A DNA stretch of 35,743 bases from Bacillaceae bacterium S4-13-56 (lineage in GTDB: Bacteria > Bacillota > Bacilli > Bacillales > JAWJLM01). Shown in pieces: positions 7,553 to 14,937 of the stretch. Where the stretch lies: contig JAWJLM010000029.1 of NCBI GenBank assembly GCA_040191315.1, forward strand, positions 1 through 35,743, in the 5' to 3' direction. Position 1 is the stretch's first letter, and each line of letters begins with the position of its first letter. The notes below the pieces were generated by a model. The model saw nothing but the letters and a program-made list of their open reading frames with translations, did no database searches and was not told the DNA's origin. The position numbers were made by a program, and so were the translations under genes.

Positions 7553-7581
7553 AATATAGACCGATAGAAAAAATTACACAA
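7553..7581 (-). promoter_or_regulatory. Predicted promoter of the aldolase gene
   Basis: On the minus strand TTGTGT (7581-7576) and TATATT (7558-7553) are 17 bp apart. The 9-bp direct repeat TAGACCGAT occurs at 7557-7565, touching the -10, and at 7612-7620 upstream. The 55-bp spacing is close to five helical turns and suggests a dimeric regulator or looping site. Confidence 0.45.
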
Positions 7582-7653
7582 CGGCAACAAGATTGAACTT
7601 TGTTCGGATTTTAGACCGATCTTTTTCTCCGCTTCCATACTCAGATTTTTTTC

Positions 7654-7700
7654 TTGAAAAACTAATAGTATTAGTTATAATAAAACTAACGGCGTTAGTT
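7654..7700 (+). promoter_or_regulatory. Promoter with two palindromic TetR-type operators
   Basis: TTGAAA (7654-7659) and TATAAT (7676-7681) are 16 bp apart. Operator 1, AACTAATAGTATTAGTT (7660-7676), fills the spacer exactly. Operator 2, AACTAACGGCGTTAGTT (7684-7700), covers the start-site region. Both are perfect 8+1+8 palindromes sharing the half-site AACTAA, with centres 24 bp apart. The operon they control ends with a TetR-family gene, so autorepression is the natural reading. Confidence 0.8.
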
Positions 7701-7725
7701 AAAAATCTAAAATGAGGTGGATGGA

Positions 7726-8442
7726 ATGATTAGAAAGTTTGATACTTTATATCAAGTCGCTTTTTTTGAAAAGGTTTTCCCAGTCAATTGTTATTTAGTT
7801 GAAGAAGAGGATGGATTAACACTCATAGATGCTGCCCTACCAAATAGTGCTAAGACCATTATTCAAGCAGCAAAGACCCTTAACAAACCCATTACTCGAA
7901 TTGTTCTAACCCATGCTCATGGAGATCATGTCGGAGCATTGGATGAACTGAAAAAATTGTATCCTCATGTCCCTGTTTTCATTTCCATTCGAGATGCGAA
8001 ACTTTTAAAAGGTGACCGATCTTTGGAAGCTGATGAACCTCAAACTCCGATTAAAGGGGGAGTTCCAAAGAATATTCAAACTACACCAGATGTTCTTCTG
8101 AAGGCCGGGGATCAAATTGGCTCTTTGGTGGCCATACCTTCGCCCGGCCATACACCAGGATCCATGTCTTTTTTGGATAAGAGAAATAACATATTGATAG
8201 CAGGGGATGCATTCCAAACAAGAGGTGGCACAGCCGTTTCAGGCCAACTTAGGCCTTTCTTTCCTTTCCCTGCAATGGCCACTTGGAATAAAATCAAAGC
8301 TTTAGAAAGTGCTCAACAATTACTTAAATCACAACCGAAGCTATTAGCTGTGGGGCATGGGAAAGTTCTTGAAACCCCAATGGAGGAAATGAAGAAAGCC
8401 ATTCATGATGCAAAGCAAAAACTAAATTATCCGGAGGCTTAA
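7726..8442 (+). CDS. MBL-fold metallo-hydrolase (glyoxalase II-like)
   Basis: 238 residues. The metal ligands are easily seen in LTHAHGDHVG (H63, H65, D67, H68), SPGHTPGS (about 137-144), AGDAF (about 158-162) and the terminal GHGK. This is a compact Zn-hydrolase of the type often paired with TetR regulators in bacilli, probably hydrolysing a thioester, lactone or detoxification adduct; the substrate is not evident. I choose ATG at 7726, since GAGGTGG lies 6 nt upstream, over the in-frame GTG at 7717. It is the first gene of a two-gene operon with the TetR gene 3 bp downstream, under the double operator at 7660-7700. Confidence 0.82.
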   Translation: MIRKFDTLYQVAFFEKVFPVNCYLVEEEDGLTLIDAALPNSAKTIIQAAKTLNKPITRIVLTHAHGDHVGALDELKKLYPHVPVFISIRDAKLLKGDRSLEADEPQTPIKGGVPKNIQTTPDVLLKAGDQIGSLVAIPSPGHTPGSMSFLDKRNNILIAGDAFQTRGGTAVSGQLRPFFPFPAMATWNKIKALESAQQLLKSQPKLLAVGHGKVLETPMEEMKKAIHDAKQKLNYPEA

Positions 8443-8445
8443 GTC

Positions 8446-9018
8446 ATGTCACCAAGATCTGGACTTAATTTTTCAACGGTTTTTCAAAAAGCCGTTGAAA
8501 TTGTTGAACATAATGGAATTAATGGCCTTACCATGGGAATTTTAGCAAAAGAACTTAATATCAAAACTCCCTCTCTTTACAATCATGTCAGTGGGATTTT
8601 AGAAATCCAACAGAAAATAGCTTTTTATAGTTTAGAAAAAATGCACACTGCTATGAGGCAAGCATCCAACAAATCAAATGAAGTTGACGATAAAATTATT
8701 TTTGTTGGGAAAGCCTACCTAAACTATGCTCGTCAGAACCCAGGATTGTATGAAGCCACTTTTCTACCAAATGTTCAGGATAATAAAGAGGTTCAAAAGG
8801 TATCCGAACAGATTGTTCAAATATGCGTGGAACTACTGCATCCTTTTCACTTAGAGTCTTCAGATACTATTCATGCTGTACGGGGGTTTCGAAGTTTCTT
8901 GCACGGATTTGCTACGATCGAAAAATCAGGCGGTTTTGCCATTCAATTAGGACATGAGGAAAGCATTGAAGCTATACTGCAAATTTTTATGGAAGGTTTG
9001 AAAGAAAGGGCGAAATAA
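8446..9018 (+). CDS. TetR/AcrR family transcriptional regulator with WHG-type C-terminal domain
   Basis: 190 residues. The N-terminal helix-turn-helix reads LTMGILAKELNIKTPSLYNH (about 28-47), the classic TetR pattern. The C-terminal ligand/dimerisation part contains RGFRSFLHGFATIE with a GGF, as in the TetR_C_33/WHG group. ATG at 8446 lies 3 bp after the upstream stop, and its GGAGG is embedded in the end of the MBL gene, so translation is coupled. Two perfect 17-bp palindromes at the operon promoter are the likely binding sites. The inducer is probably a substrate or product of the MBL enzyme; that is inference. Confidence 0.88.
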   Translation: MSPRSGLNFSTVFQKAVEIVEHNGINGLTMGILAKELNIKTPSLYNHVSGILEIQQKIAFYSLEKMHTAMRQASNKSNEVDDKIIFVGKAYLNYARQNPGLYEATFLPNVQDNKEVQKVSEQIVQICVELLHPFHLESSDTIHAVRGFRSFLHGFATIEKSGGFAIQLGHEESIEAILQIFMEGLKERAK

Positions 9019-9133
9019 AGCTCCGGTCACCCCCATTATGGTGAAACTCCACCCCAATGAGGGTCATTTGTAACCTTTCCCCCTCCTCTCTACATAAGCT
9101 ATAATAGAAAACTTTGGAGAGGAGTATGTAAGG

Positions 9134-9550
9134 ATGGCTGACCGAAAAAATCTACCTTCTGAACATTCAAGAGATTTTCTTGGGGAAGTATTTGACCGAA
9201 AAAATCCATTACTTGGGTCAATCAATGAATTTTTCAACGGAGTTGCTCAGCAGCGAATTCCGGTTGAAAAAATCGAAACAGATAAACATATCATTTATGA
9301 AGCACGTTTGCCCGGCATCTCAAAAGAAGAAATAGATATTGATTTGCTCAGAGACCATTTGAGAATCAAAGTAAATCGAAAACAGGAAGAAATCGCAAAG
9401 GGATACCAGGAAAGTAAACAAATGAAACTTGAGCGTCTCATTTATCTTCCTGCTAATATTTCTGTGGATGGAATGAAAGCTACCCATCGAGACGGGCTTC
9501 TTAGAATCAAATTCCCCAAGGTTAAAGGTAAAAAAATCGAGATCGAATAA
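9134..9550 (+). CDS. Small heat-shock protein, Hsp20/alpha-crystallin family
   Basis: 138 residues. The alpha-crystallin domain spans about 42-129, with the LPGISKEEIDIDL strand, an RxIYLPANI segment and the hallmark A-x-x-x-D-G-L-L (ATHRDGLLRI). N- and C-terminal arms are short. Such proteins are ATP-independent holdases in the cytoplasm; some Bacillus paralogues are spore-associated. The C-terminal IEIE ends in an I-x-I motif that docks neighbouring subunits. ATG at 9134 follows GGAGAGGAG at slightly long spacing, and TATAAT at 9100-9105 may be its -10, without a convincing -35. Monocistronic, with its own terminator. Confidence 0.85.
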   Translation: MADRKNLPSEHSRDFLGEVFDRKNPLLGSINEFFNGVAQQRIPVEKIETDKHIIYEARLPGISKEEIDIDLLRDHLRIKVNRKQEEIAKGYQESKQMKLERLIYLPANISVDGMKATHRDGLLRIKFPKVKGKKIEIE

Positions 9551-9552
9551 GA

Positions 9553-9588
9553 GAAACCGAGCAATTATAGCTCGGTTTCATTTTTTTA
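9553..9588 (+). terminator. Rho-independent terminator of hsp20
   Basis: GAAACCGAGC (9553-9562) and GCTCGGTTTC (9570-9579) form a perfect 10-bp stem over a 7-nt loop, followed by A and seven T. Confidence 0.9.
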
Positions 9589-9744
9589 CATCATTTTACA
9601 TATCATTTCCCAGGAAATGACTCAATCAAATCCTTTTAAATCACTAAATCACTAAGTAAAAGTTAGAAAAGTTCTTTTTTGTTGTATAAAAAAGGAAGAG
9701 AAAGCAAAAAGTAACCTTAATATAATAGAAAAGGAGTGAATGTA

Positions 9745-10176
9745 TTGAACACAAGAATTGTTATTGGGGCTTTACTTTTTGTTGGTTTACTTTTTACTAG
9801 TGCCTTCAGCATATCTTCTGACAATGAATCTAATACGGCACATGAAGGGCAAAAGGAAAACATGAAGGAAATAAAATTAGAGGAAGGTCTCCAAACCGTT
9901 ATTGATACGGTTGAAAAACTAAAAATCGCAATGAATAAAACGACTCCTGACATCAAAGAGGTAAATCGGTTAGGTAAATCATTGAACGACAACTGGGATT
10001 CCATTGAGAAAAAAGTAGAGGAAAAATATCCTGAAGATTACGAAAATATTGAGGAAAGTCTGTATCCCCTCATCTCAAATACAATTAGACAAGACGAAAT
10101 GGATGTAAAAGAAATTAAAAAATTAACAGATGATACTTTGTCAAAGATCCTTGAATTTCAAGAAAAAATCTCTTGA
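9745..10176 (+). CDS. Secreted helical protein of unknown function
   Basis: 143 residues from the TTG at 9745, chosen because AAGGAG lies 8 nt upstream; the in-frame GTG at 9736 would overlap the site. A signal peptide or membrane anchor (IVIGALLFVGLLFTSAFS) is followed by a charged, all-helical domain. NRLGKSLNDNWDSIEKKVEE and a later DYENIEESLYPLI fit a W..IE / Y..IE pattern resembling the helical bundle domain in front of some FTR1/EfeU iron permeases and in DUF4363-like proteins. That similarity is by eye only. No lipobox is present. TATAAT at 9721-9726 may be the -10. It ends at TGA, evidence that UGA is a normal stop here. Confidence 0.6.
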   Translation: MNTRIVIGALLFVGLLFTSAFSISSDNESNTAHEGQKENMKEIKLEEGLQTVIDTVEKLKIAMNKTTPDIKEVNRLGKSLNDNWDSIEKKVEEKYPEDYENIEESLYPLISNTIRQDEMDVKEIKKLTDDTLSKILEFQEKIS

Positions 10177-10181
10177 TAATA

Positions 10182-10222
10182 TAAAAAGGTCTTCCTCTTT
10201 TACATGAGAAAGACCTTTCTTA
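10182..10222. terminator. Bidirectional terminator between the secreted protein and rlmN
   Basis: AAAGGTCTT (10185-10193) pairs with AAGACCTTT (10210-10218), extended inward by CTC/GAG across a single mismatch. T-rich sequence on the right and an A-run on the left allow function for both convergent genes. Confidence 0.8.
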
Positions 10223-11290
10223 TTACTTTACTTTTACTTTCTTAATTTGTTTGCTACGCAACTGACCACATGCTGCATCAATATCAGTACCTTGTTCTTG
10301 TCGAACTCCACAATTTACGCCTTGCTTTTTTAGGGTTTGAAAAAATTCAGAAATCACTTCTTGATCACTTCGTTGGTACTGACCATGTTCATCTACAGGA
10401 TTGTATGGAATCAAATTGACGTAGGATAGATGTTTTTTATCCTTAAGAAGTCCAGCGAGTTCTAGGGCTTCTTTTTTATGATCGTTGACTCCACGAAGTA
10501 AAATATATTCAAAAGTAATTCTTCGATTAGTCTTTTTTAAATAATAGTCAATGGCCGGCATTAACTTCTCCAACGGGAATGCCCGATTGATTTTCATGAT
10601 TTTCGTACGCAACTCATTATTTGGAGCATGAAGAGAGACGGCTAAGTTTACCTGTGAATTTTCATCAGCAAACTTGTAAATCTTATCCACTAGACCACTT
10701 GTTGAAACCGTAATATGACGAGCGCCTATAGCAAGTCCTCGCTGCTCATTAACCACACGCAGGAAATTCATGAGGTTGTCATAGTTGTCAAATGGTTCTC
10801 CAATACCCATCACCACAATATGACTCACACGCTCTTCTTCCCCCTGCTCATCTAAATGCTTTTGCACCTGCATAATTTGTTCCACAATCTCCCCGGCTGT
10901 TAAGTCGCGATTTTTAGTTAACAACCCACTAGCACAAAAGGAACAACCAATATTACAACCAACTTGAGTTGTTACACATACGGATTGCCCATAATGATGA
11001 CGCATAAGAACTGTTTCAATTAAATTTCCGTCCTGTAAGCGGAATAAAAATTTAATCGTACCATCAGACGATTCCTGTTTAACCTCTACATCCAGGGAAT
11101 AAAGAACAAAATGATCTTCCAACAACTGGATACAATCCTTATTCACATTCTGCATATCAGAAAAATTTTGGACTCGTTTATTGTACAACCAGTCCCAAAT
11201 TTGTTGAATTCGGAATTTCTTTTGACCATGCTCCACAAGCCAATCGGTTAACTGATCATATGTTAATCCATAGATGGACTGTTTTTCCAT
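10223..11290 (-). CDS. rlmN: 23S rRNA (adenine2503-C2)-methyltransferase RlmN
   Basis: 355 residues. This radical-SAM enzyme methylates A2503 of 23S rRNA, and some tRNAs, at the peptidyl-transferase centre. The [4Fe-4S] motif is CNIGCSFC (C112, C116, C119), preceded by [17 protein letters not shown] and HAPN are conserved SAM/substrate elements. The methyl-carrying cysteine lies in [10 protein letters not shown] near the C-terminus. I start at ATG 11290 ([10 protein letters not shown]), with AAAGAGG 8 nt upstream. A longer in-frame reading to 11404 has no site and adds non-homologous residues that are really leader. A promoter and hairpin at 11364-11444 precede it. It appears monocistronic. 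Confidence 0.93.
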   Translation of the reverse strand: MEKQSIYGLTYDQLTDWLVEHGQKKFRIQQIWDWLYNKRVQNFSDMQNVNKDCIQLLEDHFVLYSLDVEVKQESSDGTIKFLFRLQDGNLIETVLMRHHYGQSVCVTTQVGCNIGCSFCASGLLTKNRDLTAGEIVEQIMQVQKHLDEQGEEERVSHIVVMGIGEPFDNYDNLMNFLRVVNEQRGLAIGARHITVSTSGLVDKIYKFADENSQVNLAVSLHAPNNELRTKIMKINRAFPLEKLMPAIDYYLKKTNRRITFEYILLRGVNDHKKEALELAGLLKDKKHLSYVNLIPYNPVDEHGQYQRSDQEVISEFFQTLKKQGVNCGVRQEQGTDIDAACGQLRSKQIKKVKVK

Positions 11291-11363
11291 AATTAAAACC
11301 TCTTTCTTTAGAAAACTTGTCATTAGCCAGGTCTTTATGGCGAATGCCTTAGTTGCCTTATAT

Positions 11364-11395
11364 GCAGAAAGGAAAAACTTATTCTTTCTTTCTGC
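11364..11395 (-). promoter_or_regulatory. Hairpin in the rlmN leader
   Basis: GCAGAAAG (11364-11371) pairs with CTTTCTGC (11388-11395). It falls just after the predicted transcription start and about 75 nt before the rlmN ATG. It has no T-run, so it may stabilise the mRNA or regulate translation rather than terminate. Confidence 0.4.
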
Positions 11396-11415
11396 GTAAA
11401 ACATTTCCCTATCAT

Positions 11416-11444
11416 ATCTTACTTAAAGTATACCAATGTGGCAA
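11416..11444 (-). promoter_or_regulatory. Predicted sigma-A promoter of rlmN
   Basis: On the minus strand TTGCCA (11444-11439) and TAAGAT (11421-11416) are separated by 17 bp. Confidence 0.5.
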
Positions 11445-11592
11445 CTATTTCAATCATGAACATCTAATTATATATCAAATTTAGGAGAAAATATAGGTGT
11501 CATAAGCAAATCAATAGACAATGCTAATCTTCAAGCGTAAGATTCTATTCCATAAGAAGATTCTATAAATTTATTCACAAAGGAGCGAACCC

Positions 11593-12600
11593 ATGTCTTC
11601 TAATAACAAAGTTTTTCATAATACTCAACTGTCGGTTCTTGACTTAGCCCCCATAGTTGAGGGAGGTAGTGCATCCGAATCTTTTCAAAATAGTGTTGAG
11701 CTTGCACAACTTACGGAAAAGTTAGGGTACAAACGATATTGGTTTGCTGAACATCACAATATGCCCGGGATCGCAAGCTCCGCAACTTCTGTTGTGATCA
11801 GTCGGATTGCCGCAGCAACAAACACCATCCGTGTTGGTGCAGGTGGGATTATGCTGCCAAATCATGCGACACTGGTTATTGCCGAACAGTTTGGAACATT
11901 AGAATCCATGTTCCCTGGTCGGATAGATCTTGGTCTAGGTCGTGCACCAGGAAGCGATCAAGGAACAGCTTATGCTCTTCGTCGAACATTAAATCGTGGT
12001 GCAGAAGAGTTTCCTCAACAAGTAGAGGAATTACAGGGGTATTTTGCAGGGACCGAGCGAGTGCACGCTTTTCCAGGGGAAGGATTAAAAATTCCTATTT
12101 GGCTTCTTGGATCTAGTGGTTTCAGTGCCCAATTAGCTGCTCAAAAGGGACTTCCTTTTTCCTTTGCTAGCCATTTTGCGCCAGAGTATACATTGCAGGC
12201 TCTTCGTTTATATCGTAACAACTTCAAGCCATCGGATGTGTTAGACAAACCTCATTCCATGGTTGGTGTGAATGTCATTGCTGCAGACACAGTTGAAAAA
12301 GCCAAATGGCTTGCAACCTCTCAGCAGCAGCAATTTTTAAGCTTAGTTCGTGGGATGCCAACTCAATTAAAGCCACCAATTGATGATATTGAATCCGTAT
12401 GGACACCTTATGAGCAAGACCATGTTGAAAAAACATTGGATTCTCGTTCAACTATCGTTGGTGATGCCAAACTAGTTGAAGAAAAACTAAAAGCATTTAT
12501 TGATGAAACGGAAGCAGATGAAGTCATTGTGAATTCACAAATATATCATCATCAAGATAGAATGAGATCATATGAAATTTTGGGAGAAATGATGGAATAG
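11593..12600 (+). CDS. LLM-class flavin-dependent oxidoreductase (luciferase-like, MsnO8-type)
   Basis: 335 residues forming a single TIM-barrel luciferase-like domain. Recognisable blocks are [19 protein letters not shown] (13-31), [20 protein letters not shown] (49-68), [20 protein letters not shown] and [13 protein letters not shown]. These proteins use reduced flavin (FMNH2 or F420-type partners) to oxidise or reduce small molecules. Bacillus homologues are usually annotated only as monooxygenases, so the substrate is unknown. ATG at 11593 follows AAAGGAGCG. It is convergent with the OsmC gene and shares a bidirectional terminator with it. Confidence 0.85.
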   Translation: MSSNNKVFHNTQLSVLDLAPIVEGGSASESFQNSVELAQLTEKLGYKRYWFAEHHNMPGIASSATSVVISRIAAATNTIRVGAGGIMLPNHATLVIAEQFGTLESMFPGRIDLGLGRAPGSDQGTAYALRRTLNRGAEEFPQQVEELQGYFAGTERVHAFPGEGLKIPIWLLGSSGFSAQLAAQKGLPFSFASHFAPEYTLQALRLYRNNFKPSDVLDKPHSMVGVNVIAADTVEKAKWLATSQQQQFLSLVRGMPTQLKPPIDDIESVWTPYEQDHVEKTLDSRSTIVGDAKLVEEKLKAFIDETEADEVIVNSQIYHHQDRMRSYEILGEMME

Positions 12601-12608
12601 GAAGGTTG

Positions 12609-12693
12609 TTGGGACAAAACTTCTTAAAGCTCTAAAAGAACCATGCAGTGAAATGTCATTTTGTTTGGTGTATTTTCGTGCCAAGTGTCCCAA
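12609..12693. repeat. TTGGGACA...TGTCCCAA bounded 85-bp element
   Basis: TTGGGACA (12609-12616) and TGTCCCAA (12686-12693) are perfect 8-bp inverted ends of an otherwise non-coding segment between convergent genes. The GTTGGGACAAAAC-type start is reminiscent of short intergenic repeats known from Bacillales. It may be a MITE-like or REP-like element. Confidence 0.4.
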
Positions 12694-12737
12694 AAAAAAG
12701 ATGATTCCTTCAAAAAGTTAGGAATCATCTTTTTTCT
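12693..12737. terminator. Bidirectional terminator (LLM oxidoreductase / OsmC)
   Basis: AAGATGATTCCT (12698-12709) pairs with AGGAATCATCTT (12720-12731) over a 10-nt loop. An A-run lies on the left and TTTTTC on the right, serving both convergent genes. Confidence 0.9.
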
Positions 12738-12746
12738 TTTCTACTA

Positions 12747-13169
12747 TTACAGCTCTTTCCTTTCCCCATTCAACGAATAACTAGCCGTAATTTCTGCGTT
12801 CAGCGAGTGAGATACAGAACAATACTTCTCCGTTGATAATTCAATGGCTCTTATTACCTTATCCTCTGGAAGATCTCCCTCTAGTGTGTAATGAATATGG
12901 ATTTTGGTAAAACGTTTAGGATGGTCGTCCGCCCGATCACCTTCTACATCCATGGAAAAAGAAGTAGGATCCAATCGCATCTTTTTTAAAATAGAAATAA
13001 TATCTATTCCTGTACAGCCTGCCACAGCATTTAACAATAATTCTGTTGGACGTGCTCCTGTATTTTTCCCTCCTACTTCCTCAGAAGCATCCATTTTCAA
13101 CTCGTGACCAGAAGGAGTTGTACTTGAAAAAGCCATGTCTCCATTCCATTTTATTGTAGTGTTCATCAT
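12747..13169 (-). CDS. OsmC/Ohr family protein
   Basis: 140 residues of the OsmC/Ohr superfamily, thiol peroxidases that reduce organic hydroperoxides; the YhfA-like branch has less certain activity. The two reactive cysteines are visible in AVAGCTGIDI (about C52) and KYCSVSHSL (about C118). ARPTELLLNA is the family-typical helix start. The peroxidatic position is a normal TGT/TGC codon, unlike the TGA-containing peroxiredoxin later in the window. ATG at 13169 (or the adjacent ATG at 13166) follows AAAGGGTG. It may be co-transcribed with the hypothetical gene 17 bp upstream. Confidence 0.85.
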   Translation of the reverse strand: MMNTTIKWNGDMAFSSTTPSGHELKMDASEEVGGKNTGARPTELLLNAVAGCTGIDIISILKKMRLDPTSFSMDVEGDRADDHPKRFTKIHIHYTLEGDLPEDKVIRAIELSTEKYCSVSHSLNAEITASYSLNGERKEL

Positions 13170-13185
13170 AAAAAAGCACCCTTTC

Positions 13186-13779
13186 TTATTTTTTCAAAGA
13201 TAGATGTAATTGTAGTAGGAATCGATAAATCATTCCAATGGCTTCTCCTACTGTAATCTCATCATGAAACCCATCAAGACGTTCAAATGAAAAATTCACA
13301 TCCCAAACACCATCTTGATCATTGAACATCAACCGATAACTTGTTTCGTCCCCATGCAAGGATTCTGAGAAAAAGCTTTTCAACCTGTCTTTTGCTTTTT
13401 TAGGGACCCTCAATCCAAACAAAGCAAAGTAACGACTAAAGACGATATCGTACTCCATTGATAACCCATCAATCTTTACAACATCAAACCATTTGGATTC
13501 TATGTATAAAAATTCGTTCTTTTTCTTTTTTAAAATGGCTACGGGCTCGTGCAACAATTTGTTAGGATTTTCTACCTCAATCAAATTCTCGGTTTCTTTA
13601 TCTACTCTCTCCATATAACTATCTAAGAAGCGATCACTAGGTAAATCCTCTTCAAGAACTATATCCCGAGGGAAATTGTTGGATTCATTGAGAATTTGTA
13701 ATTCCTCTGGAAATACCAAAATAGTTTGCGTACCTTTCCGCTTGCCCTCTTCCTCTAATCTTTCTTTCAACTTTTCCAT
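13186..13779 (-). CDS. Conserved Bacillales hypothetical protein
   Basis: 197 residues from ATG 13779, chosen for the excellent GGAGGTGGGG site 5-9 nt upstream. Longer in-frame reading upstream adds implausible sequence. It is soluble, mixed alpha/beta and acidic. Notable stretches are SYMERVDKETENLIE, the HEPVAILKKKKNEFLYIESK block, HGDETSYRLMFNDQDGVWDV and VGEAIGMIYRFLLQL. From memory these resemble a Bacillaceae family sometimes labelled branched-chain amino acid aminotransferase, but I see no PLP-enzyme motif and would not accept that name. Function unknown. Confidence 0.65.
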   Translation of the reverse strand: MEKLKERLEEEGKRKGTQTILVFPEELQILNESNNFPRDIVLEEDLPSDRFLDSYMERVDKETENLIEVENPNKLLHEPVAILKKKKNEFLYIESKWFDVVKIDGLSMEYDIVFSRYFALFGLRVPKKAKDRLKSFFSESLHGDETSYRLMFNDQDGVWDVNFSFERLDGFHDEITVGEAIGMIYRFLLQLHLSLKK

Positions 13780-13885
13780 AAGACCCCACCTCCTATCCTT
13801 TCCATTATACCCAAATGAATAGGAAGAAATCCAATTCACACGCTTATGGTTCAAAAGAAAAAATACTATTCCTATGAACAGTGTG

Positions 13886-14000
13886 TTAGTTTGACGAGCT
13901 TGCATTTGCTGCTGCAACAGCACCTATCCCAGCTAACATGGTGGCTTGCTGCGTTTGTATAAACAGTTTCTATAGTTGTAAGAATATTTGTTTGCTCCAT
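13886..14000 (-). pseudogene. Small ORF split by a frameshift, hydrophobic C-terminus
   Basis: ATG at 14000 has AGAGGA 8-9 nt upstream and starts MEQTNILTTIETVYT. Staying in that frame gives a Cys-rich tail (DRCCCSSKC) ending at TAG 13872-13874. A one-base shift instead gives QTQQATMLAGIGAVAAANAS plus SSN and TAA (13886-13888), an Ala/Gly-rich hydrophobic peptide far more like a natural small protein. I therefore read it as an approximately 38-residue small gene with a one-base indel near 13950-13957. No family recognised. It lies on the same strand as, and upstream of, the gene at 13186-13779. Confidence 0.35.
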
Positions 14001-14243
14001 TGTTGTATCCTCTTTCTTTTGACTATAAGAAAAATGGATACCACCATTAAGTTTATATCCTTATATCGTTTAAAAAACTGCATTTGATTAGAAACAAATA
14101 AAGTTTCACAACTATTTTTAGTAATTCAGCTTGTATTAAGAGAATTTTTAAAAAATATGGAGCATTTTTATAGGATTGTTATGTTTTCTTACGCACAATC
14201 CTTCAAAGCCAAGTTTAAGCGGATTAATCCTTATATAACTAGT
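14001..14243. other. A/T-rich intergenic DNA upstream of ectABC
   Basis: Between the small ORF at 14000 and the ect promoter there is no credible ORF. A/T-rich direct and inverted words are frequent, for example around 14135-14165 and 14225-14240. Osmotic control sequences could lie here, but I can identify none. Confidence 0.3.
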
Positions 14244-14272
14244 TTGCCCATTTTTTTCTATCCCTGTACGAT
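14244..14272 (+). promoter_or_regulatory. Predicted ectABC promoter
   Basis: TTGCCC (14244-14249) and TACGAT (14267-14272) are 17 bp apart, followed by AAAAT, about 45 bp before the ectA ribosome-binding site. The non-consensus -10 would suit a regulated, salt-inducible promoter. Confidence 0.4.
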
Positions 14273-14319
14273 AAAATATGGATAGTGCAATGAGAAAATG
14301 ACGAAGGGAGATTGGAACT

Positions 14320-14832
14320 ATCAACGATTCAGTTGCTGCGATTTCAACAGATACCATTACTTTTTCAAAACCGTCTTTAGAAGACGGTACCGAAATGTGG
14401 AAGCTCGTAACAAATTCCACTCTTGATCAAAATTCTGCATATAAGTACATCATGATGAGTAAATATTTTAGAGAGACTTGTGTTGTAGCCAAACATGAGG
14501 ATCAGCTCGTTGGCTTTGTGACCGCATTTATCCCCCCAAAACAACAAGATGTTGTTTTCGTGTGGCAAATCGGTGTTGACCCTAACTTTAAGGGTAAGGG
14601 AATTGCATCGAAGCTTCTCCATGAATTAATCAACCGGGAGGCTTGTCAAGACGTACGTTTCGTTGAAGCAACAGTGACCCCAGATAACGAAGCGTCAAAA
14701 GCCTTGTTCCGTAAACTCGCGAAAGATTTTCAAACCGAATGCTCGGTTCATGAATGCTTTTCAAAGGACTTATTCCCTACAGAAGATCATGAAGCTGAGG
14801 ACACGTTTCGTATCGGTCCTATCGAGCACTAA
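14320..14832 (+). CDS. ectA: Diaminobutyrate N-acetyltransferase (ectoine synthesis)
   Basis: EctA acetylates L-2,4-diaminobutyrate with acetyl-CoA, the second step of ectoine synthesis. GNAT signatures are FVTAFIPPKQQDVVFVWQIG and the acetyl-CoA loop FKGKGIASKLL. EATVTPDNEASKALFR and AEDTFRIGPI are EctA-specific blocks. The first canonical start, ATG 14395, would remove the conserved first strand (TITFSKPSLEDGTEM). The frame is open back to a TGA at 14299-14301 with no ATG, GTG or TTG. The only candidates are ATT at 14311, directly abutting AAGGGAG, and ATC at 14320, 9 nt after it. I give 14320 because of the spacing (about 170 residues); a rare start codon or a sequence error are both possible. 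First gene of ectABC. Confidence 0.82.
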   Translation: MNDSVAAISTDTITFSKPSLEDGTEMWKLVTNSTLDQNSAYKYIMMSKYFRETCVVAKHEDQLVGFVTAFIPPKQQDVVFVWQIGVDPNFKGKGIASKLLHELINREACQDVRFVEATVTPDNEASKALFRKLAKDFQTECSVHECFSKDLFPTEDHEAEDTFRIGPIEH

Positions 14833-14937
14833 TTACTAGACGTTACAAGTCAATTTTGTTTTTGTTTCGAAGGATAACAAAAACCCTTTTGATCAAGACC
14901 TACTATACGTATGTTTAAAATACGAGGAGGAATCATT

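Noticed and set aside
7511-7638. Open frame reading through the fda promoter (minus strand, 7435-7638)
   Set aside because: It overlaps the promoter and direct repeats, has atypical composition and no homology. Only the micro-ORF at 7457-7510 has a good start signal.
8005-8297. Open frames on the minus strand inside the MBL hydrolase gene
   Set aside because: They are mirror frames of a well-conserved gene, without ribosome-binding sites or protein-family features.
11291-11404. 38-residue N-terminal extension of RlmN
   Set aside because: It has no ribosome-binding site, is not homologous to RlmN, and overlaps the leader hairpin and predicted promoter region.
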